Assembly: GCF_900240945.1 (NCBI RefSeq)
Contig: NZ_OESG01000013.1
Location: 744,001 to 808,000, forward strand
Source of the DNA: Mycobacterium sp. 3519A
Lineage (GTDB): Bacteria > Actinomycetota > Actinomycetes > Mycobacteriales > Mycobacteriaceae
DNA: 64,000 nucleotides
Direction of reading: 5' to 3'
A program made the translations under genes and the position numbers. This document shows positions 1 to 8,794 of this stretch, piece by piece (the stretch's first letter is position 1; the number at the start of each line of letters is the position of its first letter). The notes under the pieces were generated by a model, which was given only the letters and a program-made list of their open reading frames with translations, was not told the origin of the DNA and made no database searches.

Positions 1-774
1 CTTCGGCAGGTCGGCTTCGGGGTCGGCGAAGTCGGCGTAGGCCTTGTCGCCGGTCAGCGTGTGCAGCAGATAACCGGTCAGCAGCGCCCGCACCACCTTC
101 TGCGTGCTGCGATCGGCACCGGGCAGCCCCACCACCCGCGCCAGTCGCCTGCCTTCGATCAGGCCGCCCGCCTTCGCCTTGTGCACGGTGCGAAGCGTCG
201 CGTTCTTCCACACCCGCGTCAGCTCAACAGCGTTGGAGCGCAACGTCATCGGGTCGCCCGGCGCCGTCAGCACCAGCCCTGGCACCGCCAGCGACGCGGC
301 GGGTTCCTCGGCGGGCGGCTTGGTCACGGTCGGGAACAAAGCCGCCACCGCCTTCGGCTTCACCGGCAGGCCCGCGGCCGCGAACACCGCCGCCGAGCCA
401 CCGAAACCGTGCCCGACCAGCCCGAGCTTGTCCGGGTGCACGCTGATCTTTCCCTGCCCCAGTCGCACCCCGGCAATGATGTCCAGCGTCGTGCCGAGGT
501 CGAAGGCCAGATTCAGCACCGACGGCGCGACGCTGCGCTCTGTGTCGGGGGCCGCGGCGACAATGCCCCACGACGCCAGGTGCTCCAGCGTGCCCTCGTA
601 GCGATCGGCTCTGGCCAGCCACTCGTGAGCAAATGCCACACCCGGCAGATTGAGCCCGGTTTCCGGCGTGTAGACGATCCCCGGCATCCCGGCGAAGGCC
701 AGGTCACCACGCAGAACGCGGTGCGGTCCGCGGCGGGTCAAAGCGGTGAAAAGCTTCTTCGTGCGCGCCACCAT
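1..774 (-). CDS. alpha/beta hydrolase-fold protein, 3' end outside window
   Basis: Reads from an ATG at 774 to the window edge without a stop (258 codons seen). The N-terminus MVARTKKLFTALTRRG is basic. The body has the layout of dienelactone-hydrolase/chlorophyllase-type proteins: a HEW segment, APDTE, then a nucleophile-elbow region near residue 125. That elbow reads G-H-G-F-G-G-S, so the serine expected in G-x-S-x-G is glycine. A candidate acid (LTAPGDPMTL) and a candidate histidine (LRTVHKAKAG) follow. It is divergent from glmS with about 50 bases between them. The fold assignment is reasonable; activity is doubtful because of the missing serine, and no substrate can be named. Confidence 0.75.
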   Translation of the reverse strand, partial: MVARTKKLFTALTRRGPHRVLRGDLAFAGMPGIVYTPETGLNLPGVAFAHEWLARADRYEGTLEHLASWGIVAAAPDTERSVAPSVLNLAFDLGTTLDIIAGVRLGQGKISVHPDKLGLVGHGFGGSAAVFAAAGLPVKPKAVAALFPTVTKPPAEEPAASLAVPGLVLTAPGDPMTLRSNAVELTRVWKNATLRTVHKAKAGGLIEGRRLARVVGLPGADRSTQKVVRALLTGYLLHTLTGDKAYADFADPEADLPK

Positions 775-826
775 CGAACCGTAGCGCAGCAGGTGTGACC
801 CAGCTCTTGCACTACCCTGAATGGCT

Positions 827-2695
827 ATGTGCGGAATCGTCGGATACGTCGGGCAGCGTCCTGCCTGTGACATCGTCGTGGACGCACTGCGCCGGATGGA
901 GTACCGCGGCTACGACTCGGCAGGGGTGGCGCTGTTCGACGGCCGTGGGGGCATGACCGTGCGCCGAAAGGCCGGTCGGCTCGCCAACCTGGAGGCCGCG
1001 CTCGCCGAAACGGACGACGTCTGCCTCGCAGGCAGCACCGGACTCGGCCACACCCGGTGGGCGACCCACGGCAGGCCCACCGACCGCAACGCGCACCCGC
1101 ATCGCGACGCCGCAGGCAAGATCGCCGTCGTCCACAACGGCATCATCGAGAACTACGCGCCGCTGCGCGCCGAGTTGGAGGCGGCGGGCGTCGAGTTCGC
1201 CAGCGACACCGACACCGAGGTCGCGGTGCACCTGGTTTCTCGCCAGTACCACCACGGCGACACCGCAGGCGACTTCGTGGCCTCTGTGCTGGCGGTGCTG
1301 CGCCGGCTCGAAGGCCATTTCACGCTGGTCTTCGCCAACGCAGACGCGCCGGGCATGATCGTCGCGGCCCGCCGCTCCACGCCGCTGGTCGTCGGGGTCG
1401 GCGAGGGCGAGATGTTCATCGGCTCCGACGTGGCCGCGTTCATCGAGCACACCCGCGACGCCGTCGAACTCGGCCAGGACCAGGCGGTCGTGATCACTCC
1501 TGACCGCTACGAGATCTTCGACTTCCACGGCAACGCCGACGAAGCCAACGCCCGCCCCTTCCACATCGACTGGGACCTGTCGTCCGCCGAGAAGGGCGGC
1601 TACGAGTACTTCATGCTCAAGGAGATCGCGGAGCAGCCCACCGCGGTCGCCGACACCCTGCTCGGCCACTTCGCAGGTGGCCGCATCGTGCTCGACGAGC
1701 AGCGGCTCTCCGACCAGGAACTGCGCGAGATCGACAAGGTTTTCGTGGTCGCGTGTGGCACCGCCTATCACTCCGGGCTGCTGGCCAAGTACGCCATCGA
1801 GCATTGGACGCGGCTGCCCGTCGAGGTCGAGCTGGCCAGTGAATTCCGTTACCGCGACCCGGTTCTGGACAGCCACACGCTGGTCGTCGCCATCTCGCAG
1901 TCCGGCGAGACCGCCGACACGCTGGAGGCGGTGCGGCACGCCAAGGAGCAGAAGGCCAAGGTGCTGGCCATCTGCAACACCAACGGCAGCCAGATCCCGC
2001 GCGAGTGTGATGCGGTGCTCTACACCCGCGCCGGGCCGGAGATCGGCGTCGCGTCGACCAAGACGTTCCTCGCCCAGATCGCGGCGAATTACCTTGTCGG
2101 ACTCGCCCTTGCCCAGGCCAGAGGCACCAAGTACCCCGACGAGGTGGAGCGCGAATACCGCGACCTGGAGGCGATGCCCGAACTGGTTTCGCGGGTGCTG
2201 GAGACCGCCGAACCGGTCGCCGCACTGGCGCATCGGTTCGCGCAGTCATCGGCGGTGCTGTTCCTCGGCCGCCACGTCGGCTATCCGGTCGCCCTTGAAG
2301 GCGCGCTCAAGCTCAAGGAACTGGCGTACATGCACGCCGAAGGCTTCGCCGCCGGTGAGCTCAAGCACGGTCCGATCGCGCTGATCGAAGACGACCTTCC
2401 GGTGATCGTCGTGATGCCGTCGCCGAAGAACGCCCCGACGCTGCACGCCAAGCTGCTGTCGAACATCCGGGAGATCCAGGCGCGCGGCGCCATCACCCTG
2501 GTCATCGCCGAGGAGGGCGACGACACCGTCCGTCCCTACGCCGATCACCTGATCGAAATCCCGGCGGTGTCAACGCTTTTCCAGCCGCTGCTGTCGACGA
2601 TCCCGCTGCAGATCTTCGCCGCCGGTGTTGCCCAGGCCCGCGGCTACGACGTGGACAAGCCGCGTAACCTGGCGAAGTCCGTCACCGTCGAGTAG
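827..2695 (+). CDS. glmS: glutamine--fructose-6-phosphate aminotransferase (isomerizing)
   Basis: Makes glucosamine-6-phosphate from fructose-6-phosphate and glutamine, the entry step to UDP-GlcNAc for peptidoglycan and arabinogalactan linkage. The protein (622 aa) starts MCGIVGYVG, placing the class II amidotransferase cysteine at position 2, to be exposed after Met removal. An in-frame ATG six bases upstream (821) would bury it, so 827 is chosen. The glutaminase domain fills about residues 1-240 (GHTRWATHG, HNGIIENY). Two SIS sugar-isomerase domains follow (SQSGETADT, TKTFLAQ, ELKHGPIALIE), and the C-terminus is KPRNLAKSVTVE as usual. The stop overlaps the next gene's GTG by one base, so the two are probably cotranscribed. 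Confidence 0.98.
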   Translation: MCGIVGYVGQRPACDIVVDALRRMEYRGYDSAGVALFDGRGGMTVRRKAGRLANLEAALAETDDVCLAGSTGLGHTRWATHGRPTDRNAHPHRDAAGKIAVVHNGIIENYAPLRAELEAAGVEFASDTDTEVAVHLVSRQYHHGDTAGDFVASVLAVLRRLEGHFTLVFANADAPGMIVAARRSTPLVVGVGEGEMFIGSDVAAFIEHTRDAVELGQDQAVVITPDRYEIFDFHGNADEANARPFHIDWDLSSAEKGGYEYFMLKEIAEQPTAVADTLLGHFAGGRIVLDEQRLSDQELREIDKVFVVACGTAYHSGLLAKYAIEHWTRLPVEVELASEFRYRDPVLDSHTLVVAISQSGETADTLEAVRHAKEQKAKVLAICNTNGSQIPRECDAVLYTRAGPEIGVASTKTFLAQIAANYLVGLALAQARGTKYPDEVEREYRDLEAMPELVSRVLETAEPVAALAHRFAQSSAVLFLGRHVGYPVALEGALKLKELAYMHAEGFAAGELKHGPIALIEDDLPVIVVMPSPKNAPTLHAKLLSNIREIQARGAITLVIAEEGDDTVRPYADHLIEIPAVSTLFQPLLSTIPLQIFAAGVAQARGYDVDKPRNLAKSVTVE

Positions 2696-3576
2696 TGCCG
2701 CGCGTCGGACGCTTCAAGAACCGGCGAGCCCGCGCGCACTTCGAAGGCGTGTACGAGGCCGCGATGGCGCAGCTGCCCGCAGCCGAGTCTACCGATGTGC
2801 CAACGTCGTTCGGCACCGTGCGGACGTACCGGTTCGACGGCGCAACGGCCGCTCCGCCAGTCGTCGTGCTGCCAGGACGCAACGCATCGACACCCATGTG
2901 GCGCAGCAACGTTGGCGCGCTACTCGAACATCGCACGGTCATCGGCGTCGACCTGCTCGGTGAGGCAGGAATGTCGGTGCAGGACAAGCCGATCACCGGT
3001 CCCGACGACGAGGCGGCGTGGCTCGACGAGGTACTCGCCGGGCTCGGGCTCGAGCACGCGCATCTGATGGGCGTGTCCATCGGGGGATGGACCGCGGTGA
3101 ACTACGCCGTGCGACGGCCGGGCCGCGCCGCGTCGCTTGTGTTGCTCGACCCGGTCATCACCTTCGCGCCGATTCCGATGAAGACAGCGCTGGTGTCTGC
3201 GGCCATGTTCTTGCCCGTTCCCGAGCCGTTGCAACGCCGGGTGTTCAGCTGGATCGGCGGCGGAGCCGATGTCGACGACTCGGTTCCCGAGGCCGCGCTG
3301 ATCTCGGCCGCAGCCAACGATTTCGTCATCCGTAAGGCGATGCCGAAGATGTTCACCGACGAGCAGTTGCGTTCGCTGGACGTGCCGGTGCTGGCGCTGA
3401 TCGCCGGCCGAAGCGTGATGCACGACGCCGCCCGCGCGACGGCACGGGCGCGAAATCTGCTATCGAGCGGACATGTAGAGCTGTGGCCCGACGCATCGCA
3501 CGCCATCAACGGCGAGTACCCGGCCGAGATCGCTAAAACCGCGGCAACGTTCTGGGACGGCGTGTCAACCGACTAG
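2695..3576 (+). CDS. alpha/beta hydrolase downstream of glmS
   Basis: A 293-aa protein whose GTG start shares a base with the glmS stop, implying translational coupling. It shows an alpha/beta-hydrolase core: VVVLPGRNASTPMW after strand 3, a nucleophile elbow HLMGVSIGGW (serine in G-V-S-I-G, near residue 127), an acid region VLALIAGRSVMHD, and the catalytic His in DASHAINGEYP near the C-terminus. There is no signal peptide, so it is likely cytoplasmic. The substrate is unknown. Its 3' end overlaps the convergent dehalogenase-like gene by 12 bases. Family call confident, function not assigned. Confidence 0.88.
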   Translation: MPRVGRFKNRRARAHFEGVYEAAMAQLPAAESTDVPTSFGTVRTYRFDGATAAPPVVVLPGRNASTPMWRSNVGALLEHRTVIGVDLLGEAGMSVQDKPITGPDDEAAWLDEVLAGLGLEHAHLMGVSIGGWTAVNYAVRRPGRAASLVLLDPVITFAPIPMKTALVSAAMFLPVPEPLQRRVFSWIGGGADVDDSVPEAALISAAANDFVIRKAMPKMFTDEQLRSLDVPVLALIAGRSVMHDAARATARARNLLSSGHVELWPDASHAINGEYPAEIAKTAATFWDGVSTD

Positions 3577-4434
3577 GTGCCGCTCCAGGAAGGGGCGGAC
3601 CAGGGCGACGACTTCGGCCAGTCGGCTCTCGAGCAGGAAGTGGCCGCCGTCGAGCAGGTTGATCTCGGCCGTCGGCAAGTCACGTGCGAACGCCACTGCG
3701 CCGTCGGGTCCGAAGATCTGGTCGTTGCGCCCCCACACCGCCAGCAGCGGCACCTGCGAGGTACGGAAGTATTCGTGCACGCTTGGATACAGGTCGACGT
3801 TGGAGCTGTAGTCGGCGAACAGTTCGAGCTGTGCGGCCACCCGCTGCGGGCTGCTCGCCACCGCCCAATGCGCGTTCACCCAGGCATCGGGATCGACCAC
3901 CGAGGGATCCGAAACACCATGCGTGAACTGCCATTTGACCCCGTCGGGGCTGATGAAGAACAGCAACGGCGCGGCGTTGGCCTCGGACCGCTCCCGGCCA
4001 TAGGTGAACAGCGGCTCCATCACGTCGCCGACGAAACCCTCGACGTAGGCATTGCCGTTCTGCGTGATGATCGCCGCGATGCGGTCGGGGTGGCGCAACG
4101 CCAACCGCCAGCCCACCGGGGCGCCGTAGTCCTGGACGAAGATCGCGTACCGGCGCAGGCCGAGGTGATCCAGCAGCGCGTCGACATGGTCGGCGAGGTT
4201 GTCGAAGGTGTAGGAGAAGTCGTCGACGTCCGGTACCTCGGAGTGCCCGAAGCCGGGGTAGTCGGGGGCAATGACGTGATAGCGGTCGGCGAGCGCCGGA
4301 ATGAGGTTGCGGTACTGGCTCGAACTGTTCGGGGTGCCGTGCAGCAGGACGACGGCCGGCGAGGACGGTGAACCCGCCTCGCGGTAGAAGATCGTGCGCC
4401 CGGCGATCCCGGCGAAGCGATGACGAGTGACCAT
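3565..4434 (-). CDS. haloalkane dehalogenase/epoxide hydrolase-like alpha/beta hydrolase
   Basis: About 289 aa from the ATG at 4434, which is preceded by an AGGGG ribosome site five bases away. A longer reading from 4479 would run through the operator repeats and is not favoured. The oxyanion-hole motif is LLHGTPNSSSQYRN. The nucleophile elbow VQDYGAPVGW carries aspartate rather than serine, as in haloalkane dehalogenases and epoxide hydrolases. Other marks are PDYPGFGHS, the acid region VWGRNDQIFGPDG, and a His in LLDGGHFLLESR. It may hydrolyse a C-halogen or epoxide bond; the substrate cannot be told. It is divergent from the CGNR regulator and shares its operator region. Confidence 0.85.
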   Translation of the reverse strand: MVTRHRFAGIAGRTIFYREAGSPSSPAVVLLHGTPNSSSQYRNLIPALADRYHVIAPDYPGFGHSEVPDVDDFSYTFDNLADHVDALLDHLGLRRYAIFVQDYGAPVGWRLALRHPDRIAAIITQNGNAYVEGFVGDVMEPLFTYGRERSEANAAPLLFFISPDGVKWQFTHGVSDPSVVDPDAWVNAHWAVASSPQRVAAQLELFADYSSNVDLYPSVHEYFRTSQVPLLAVWGRNDQIFGPDGAVAFARDLPTAEINLLDGGHFLLESRLAEVVALVRPFLERHLVG

Positions 4435-4436
4435 TT

Positions 4437-4517
4437 CTAACCCCTTCGAATAGGTATGATGGTTAGACGAAAGTAACATCCTTGAACCTAACCTGTCAAT
4501 ATCTTTATGATGGTTAG
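4437..4517. promoter_or_regulatory. divergent promoters with paired CTAACC/GGTTAG dyads
   Basis: Two inverted repeats of the same design, CTAACC-N18-GGTTAG, occupy 4437-4466 and 4488-4517, 51 bases apart. Both contain TATGAT just before GGTTAG. On the plus strand TTGAAC (4482-4487), an 18-base spacer and TATGAT (4506-4511) make a good promoter whose transcript would begin at about the ATG at 4519. On the minus strand TTGACA (4499-4494) with TACTTT 18 bases on could drive the dehalogenase-like gene. The repeats overlap both promoters, as expected for operators of the adjacent regulator. Repeats are seen; binding is inferred. Confidence 0.7.
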
Positions 4518-4518
4518 C

Positions 4519-4989
4519 ATGAGCGTGACAGTGGACTGGCAGATCGTGCTGCTCGACCTACTCAACACGACGCCGGTGGTCGACGGTGAGATGGTCGATC
4601 TACTCGACGGGCGCTGGCTTCGCGCGCACGGCGGACCCAAGGACGTCGATGAGGTTCGGACCGTGCGCGACGATCTGCAGCGAGTCGTCCGGATGGAAGC
4701 CGACGCATCGGTGCTGCGCCGCTACCTCGCCGATGCGCACAAGGTGCCCGACATCGGGCCCGACGGGGTCCAGTGGTCGCTGGAGGCCGATTGGCCGGCA
4801 CGCGTCGTGCTGGCATGGGGCGAACTGGAGCGGGAGATGCCCGGGCGGTTGCGCCCGTGCGCCAACGACGACTGCAGGCTGTTCCTCCTCGACCGCTCCC
4901 GCGCCGGCACCGCCCGCTGGTGCTCGATGAGCGGATGCGGCAACCGGATGAAGGCGCGTCGCCACTACAACCGGACCCGCCGGGGCTGA
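4519..4989 (+). CDS. CGNR zinc-finger transcriptional regulator
   Basis: A 156-aa protein starting MSVTVDWQIVLLDLL. The N-terminal two thirds are the ABATE-like ligand domain. The C-terminus carries four cysteines in a CGNR zinc finger (RPCANDDCRLFLLD, then WCSMSGCGNRMKARRHY), the DNA-binding part. An upstream in-frame ATG at 4507 would begin inside the promoter -10 region. No ribosome site precedes 4519, but the predicted transcript start falls there, so a leaderless message is likely. It probably controls itself and the divergent hydrolase through the dyads between them. Confidence 0.88.
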   Translation: MSVTVDWQIVLLDLLNTTPVVDGEMVDLLDGRWLRAHGGPKDVDEVRTVRDDLQRVVRMEADASVLRRYLADAHKVPDIGPDGVQWSLEADWPARVVLAWGELEREMPGRLRPCANDDCRLFLLDRSRAGTARWCSMSGCGNRMKARRHYNRTRRG

Positions 4990-5030
4990 AACGTCGCTGT
5001 CAAAGTCCCAGTCATGGAATCCTGGCTGGG

Positions 5031-6443
5031 ATGCGGCACTACTACACCGCCGACGAGATCCGCGAAGCCGAAGCGCCGCTGCTCGCGTCGCTGCCAGAGG
5101 GTGGCCTCATGCGTCGGGCCGCGTTCGGGTTGGCCACCGCGATCGCCCGCGAACTGATCCTGCTGACCGGCGGCATCGCGGGCCGCCGGATTTGCGCCGT
5201 GGTCGGTTCCGGTGACAATGGCGGCGACGCGCTGTGGGCCGCGACCTTCCTGCGCCGCCGCGGCGCCGCCGCCGACGCCGTGCTGCTCAATCCCGAGCGT
5301 GCGCACAAGGCGGCGCTCGCCGCGTTCACCCGAGCCGGCGGCAGGCTGGTGGAAAGCGTCTCAGCGACAACCGATCTGGTCATCGACGGAGTCGTCGGCA
5401 TCTCCGGCTCCGGACCGTTGCGAACGGCTGCGGCCGAAATCTTCGCCGACGTGCACGCCCCGGTCGTCGCCGTCGACATCCCCAGCGGCATCGACGTGCA
5501 CACCGGTGCCACCGACGGTCCGCACGTACACGCATCCCTGACGGTGACCTTCGGTGGGCTGAAACCCGTTCACGCATTGGGTGAATGCGGTCGCGTCGAG
5601 TTGGTCGACATCGGACTGGATCTGCCGTCCACCGACATGCTCGGATTGGACGCCGCCGACGTCGCCGCACTGTGGCCGGTACCGGGACGCAGCGACGACA
5701 AGTACACCCAGGGCGTCACCGGCGTCCTGGCCGGCTCGGCCACCTATCCCGGCGCAGCGGTGCTGTGCACCGGGGCCGCCGTCGCCGCCACGTCCGGCAT
5801 GGTCCGTTATGCCGGATCCGCTGGCCCGCAGGTTCTTTCGCAGTGGCCCGAGGTCATCGCCGCGTCGACCCCACAAGCATCGGGCCGAGTGCAGGCGTGG
5901 GCTGTCGGCCCTGGCCTCGGCACCGACGAGACCGGGGCGGCCGCGCTGTCCTTCGCTCTGGCCACTGATCTGCCCGTCATCGTCGACGCCGACGCGCTGA
6001 CCATCCTGGCGGCGCACCCCGAACTCATCGACGGCCGCGCAGCGCCGACCGTATTGACGCCCCATGCAGGCGAATTCGCACGGTTGGCCGGATCGCCGCC
6101 AGGCGCGGACCGGGTGGCCGCCACCCGCGCACTGGCCGACAGACTCGGCGCCACGGTGCTGCTGAAGGGCAACGTGACGATCGTCGCCGAACCCGGGGGA
6201 CCGGTCTACCTCAACCCGGCCGGCCAATCCTGGGCCGCGACTGCGGGATCCGGTGACGTGCTGTCGGGCATCATCGGGGCACTGCTGGCCGCGGGGCTGC
6301 CGACCGGGCAGGCCGCCGCCGCGGCCGCGTTCGTACACGCACGCGCCGCCAATCTGTCCGCCGCAGATCCCGGACCGCGTACCGCGCCGACGTCGGCGTC
6401 GCGCATCCTCGCTCATGTTCGTGCCGCTATCGCCTCGCTATAG
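5031..6443 (+). CDS. nnr: bifunctional NAD(P)HX epimerase/dehydratase
   Basis: Repairs hydrated NAD(P)H. The 470-aa protein starts MRHYYTADEIREAEAPLL, the usual N-terminus. The epimerase (YjeF-N) domain spans about residues 1-210 with VVGSGDNGGDALW and DIPSGID. The ADP/ATP-dependent dehydratase (YjeF-C, ribokinase fold) domain takes the rest, with VDADAL, LTPHAGEF, LLKGNVT and the anion-hole motif AGSGDVLSG. Both halves appear intact. It lies 41 bases after the CGNR gene and 12 bases before gadB, matching the Rv3433c-Rv3432c pair of M. tuberculosis. Confidence 0.96.
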   Translation: MRHYYTADEIREAEAPLLASLPEGGLMRRAAFGLATAIARELILLTGGIAGRRICAVVGSGDNGGDALWAATFLRRRGAAADAVLLNPERAHKAALAAFTRAGGRLVESVSATTDLVIDGVVGISGSGPLRTAAAEIFADVHAPVVAVDIPSGIDVHTGATDGPHVHASLTVTFGGLKPVHALGECGRVELVDIGLDLPSTDMLGLDAADVAALWPVPGRSDDKYTQGVTGVLAGSATYPGAAVLCTGAAVAATSGMVRYAGSAGPQVLSQWPEVIAASTPQASGRVQAWAVGPGLGTDETGAAALSFALATDLPVIVDADALTILAAHPELIDGRAAPTVLTPHAGEFARLAGSPPGADRVAATRALADRLGATVLLKGNVTIVAEPGGPVYLNPAGQSWAATAGSGDVLSGIIGALLAAGLPTGQAAAAAAFVHARAANLSAADPGPRTAPTSASRILAHVRAAIASL

Positions 6444-6455
6444 AAAGGACTTGCC

Positions 6456-7838
6456 ATGCCGCGCAAGCTGACTCACGCCCCAAGCATCACCCCCGCCTAC
6501 ACCGGGCGACTGGCGATGGCGCCGGTGCCGTCGCTACGGCTGCCCGACGACGCGATGGATCCCGATGCGGCATACCGCTTCATCCACGACGAGCTGATGC
6601 TCGACGGCAGCAGCAGACTGAACCTCGCGACGTTCGTCACCACCTGGATGGACCCTCAGGCCGAGCGGCTGATGGCCGAGACCTTCGACAAGAACATGAT
6701 CGACAAGGACGAGTACCCGGCCACCGCCGCGATCGAGCAGCGTTGCGTCTGCATGGTGGCCGACCTGTTCCACGCCGAAGATCTGCGCGACGACGACCCG
6801 TCCAGCGCGGTGGGGGTGTCGACCATCGGATCCAGTGAGGCGGTGATGCTCGCGGGCCTGGCGATGAAGTGGCGGTGGCGCGAACGCGTCGGTAACGACT
6901 GGAAGGGCCGCACGCCGAATCTGGTGATGGGCGCCAACGTGCAGGTGGTGTGGGAGAAGTTCTGCCGCTACTTCGACGTCGAGCCGCGCTATCTGCCGAT
7001 GGCCGAAGACCGCTACGTGATCACTGAAGAACAGGTGCTGGACAACGTCGACGAGGACACCATCGGCGTGGTGGCGATCCTGGGCACCACCTTCACCGGT
7101 GAGCTGGAACCGATCGCCGAGATCTGTGCTGCGCTGGACAAACTCGCCGCCGACGGCAGCAGCGACATCCCGGTGCACGTCGACGCGGCCAGCGGCGGTT
7201 TCGTGGTGCCGTTCGTGCACCCCGATCTGGAGTGGGATTTCCGGCTGCCGCGGGTGGTCTCGATCAACGTCAGCGGGCACAAGTACGGCCTGACCTACCC
7301 GGGCATCGGATTCGTCGTGTGGCGCAGCAAGGAGTACCTACCGGAGGACCTGGTGTTCCGGGTCAACTATCTCGGCGGCGACATGCCGACGTTCACGCTG
7401 AACTTCTCCAGGCCGGGCAACCAGGTGGTCGGCCAGTACTACAACTTCCTCCGGTTGGGCCGAGAGGGTTACAGCCAGGTGATGAGCTGTCTGTCGACCA
7501 CCGCACGCTGGCTGGGTGATCAGCTGCGTGCGAGTAGACACTTCGAGGTGGTCTCCGACGGTTCGGCGATTCCGGTGGTCAGCTTCCGGCTGGCCGGGGA
7601 CTTCGGCTACACCGAGTTCGACGTCTCGCACGCGCTGCGCGCCTACGGCTGGCAGGTGCCCGCCTACACCATGCCGACGGGCGCGGAGGACATCACGATG
7701 CTGCGCATCGTGGTCCGGGAGGGCTTCTCCGCCGACCTGGCCAGGGCGCTGCACGACGACATGACCACCGCGCTCAACCACCTCGACGAGCTCAAGCCCG
7801 GTGGCCACTTCGACGAGGTGCAGCCCTTCGCGCACTAA
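6456..7838 (+). CDS. gadB: glutamate decarboxylase
   Basis: Converts glutamate to GABA with PLP and consumes a proton, a reaction linked to acid resistance and the GABA shunt. The 460-aa protein has the length and order of class II decarboxylases: TTWMDPQAERLM, the cofactor-binding IGSSEAVMLAGLAMKW, HVDAASGGFVVPF, and the PLP lysine in NVSGHKYGLTYPG. An AAAGGA site lies six bases before the ATG. It is likely cotranscribed with nnr. The stop overlaps the convergent Mn-exporter gene by four bases, so no terminator fits between them. Confidence 0.97.
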   Translation: MPRKLTHAPSITPAYTGRLAMAPVPSLRLPDDAMDPDAAYRFIHDELMLDGSSRLNLATFVTTWMDPQAERLMAETFDKNMIDKDEYPATAAIEQRCVCMVADLFHAEDLRDDDPSSAVGVSTIGSSEAVMLAGLAMKWRWRERVGNDWKGRTPNLVMGANVQVVWEKFCRYFDVEPRYLPMAEDRYVITEEQVLDNVDEDTIGVVAILGTTFTGELEPIAEICAALDKLAADGSSDIPVHVDAASGGFVVPFVHPDLEWDFRLPRVVSINVSGHKYGLTYPGIGFVVWRSKEYLPEDLVFRVNYLGGDMPTFTLNFSRPGNQVVGQYYNFLRLGREGYSQVMSCLSTTARWLGDQLRASRHFEVVSDGSAIPVVSFRLAGDFGYTEFDVSHALRAYGWQVPAYTMPTGAEDITMLRIVVREGFSADLARALHDDMTTALNHLDELKPGGHFDEVQPFAH

Positions 7839-8539
7839 ACCTCGACGGTCTCCGCGGGCCGGGGGCGCATCACCGCGGGCCGCCAACGCGGCGGCAACGC
7901 GAACAGTGCGGCCGCTGTGACCGCCACGGCGCCGAGGGCAATGCCGCCGATCACCGGTGCTGGGGCCGTCCGGAACACGCCCTCACCAAGCAGGTAGGCG
8001 CCGAAGAACAGGAACAACCCGGCCGCCGCGAGCTGGATGGCCCGCTCGGGAAGATGTTTGCCTGCCAGCGCGCCCACCACGATGGCGAGCGCGTCTGCGG
8101 CCACCATGCCGAGGGTGGAGCCGATCCACACGCCCACCCAGTCGTGGTCCGCGGCGAGCGTCACGGTCGCCAACATGGTTTTGTCGCCCAACTCGGCAAG
8201 CAGGAAGGCCGACGTGACCGCGAAGAACGCCGGTGCGGTGGACCGCTGGGCGCGGGTGGCCTCGTCATCGGAAAGGCTGTCGCCGCGCAATGTCCACAAG
8301 CCGAACAGGACGAACGCCACGCCGCCCAGCAGGCCCAGCAGGTGTGTCGGCAACGCTGCGCCCAGATAGTGGCCGACCGCGACGGAAATCAGGTGCACCG
8401 CGGTGGTGGCGACGGTGATTCCGGCAAGCACCACCCACCAGCGGTGACGCAGCGCGAAAGTCATCGCCATCAGCTGAGACTTGTCGCCCAACTCCGCGAC
8501 GAAGATGACGGCGAAGCTCAACAGCAGGGCGGCGAACAC
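7835..8539 (-). CDS. GDT1/UPF0016-family manganese exporter-like membrane protein
   Basis: About 234 aa with six predicted membrane segments. It holds the duplicated family signature E-x-G-D-K-(T/S): ELGDKSQLMAMTFA near the N-terminus and ELGDKTMLATVTLA in the second half. Members move Mn2+ or Ca2+ out of the cytosol. I prefer the GTG at 8539 because GAGGAG sits just upstream and the protein then starts directly in the first helix; a GTG at 8587 would add a hydrophilic 16-residue extension. A yybP-ykoY riboswitch in its leader supports a manganese role. Confidence 0.9.
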   Translation of the reverse strand: MFAALLLSFAVIFVAELGDKSQLMAMTFALRHRWWVVLAGITVATTAVHLISVAVGHYLGAALPTHLLGLLGGVAFVLFGLWTLRGDSLSDDEATRAQRSTAPAFFAVTSAFLLAELGDKTMLATVTLAADHDWVGVWIGSTLGMVAADALAIVVGALAGKHLPERAIQLAAAGLFLFFGAYLLGEGVFRTAPAPVIGGIALGAVAVTAAALFALPPRWRPAVMRPRPAETVEV

Positions 8540-8612
8540 CAACAACTCCTCGGTCGGTGGCTGGCGCCCGGAGGAATCGGGAGACACCTCCGGCCGACAA
8601 CCGAAACGGTCA

Positions 8613-8726
8613 TCCGGCCGAAGGTCTCGCCCACCGGTGGTGGTGCCGGTCCGGGTGACCGGGCCTGAGCCGAAGCTGCAAAGCCAGTATGTCGATCACC
8701 CGATTCGGGGCTACTCCCCTTCGTTG
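8613..8726 (-). promoter_or_regulatory. yybP-ykoY manganese riboswitch
   Basis: On the minus strand the leader of the GDT1-like gene contains the hallmark blocks of this aptamer in order: GGGGAGTAGCC (from 8719), ACATACTG, CAGCTTCGGCTC, and GGGCGAGACCTTCG (ending about 8619). The outer P1 helix can form between CGAAGG (8723-8718) and CCTTCG (8624-8619). The family binds Mn2+ and usually switches on Mn exporters. Downstream, before the coding start, GGCCG and CGGCC arms flank an ACCG/CGGT stem that could act as expression platform. No U-tract is seen, so translational control is more likely than termination. Confidence 0.88.
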
Positions 8727-8794
8727 CAGCCATGCTACGCAGGGCGCGGAGGTCGATGCAACTCGGGCCGGTTCCAAAGCCGTTCTGGCCCAAT

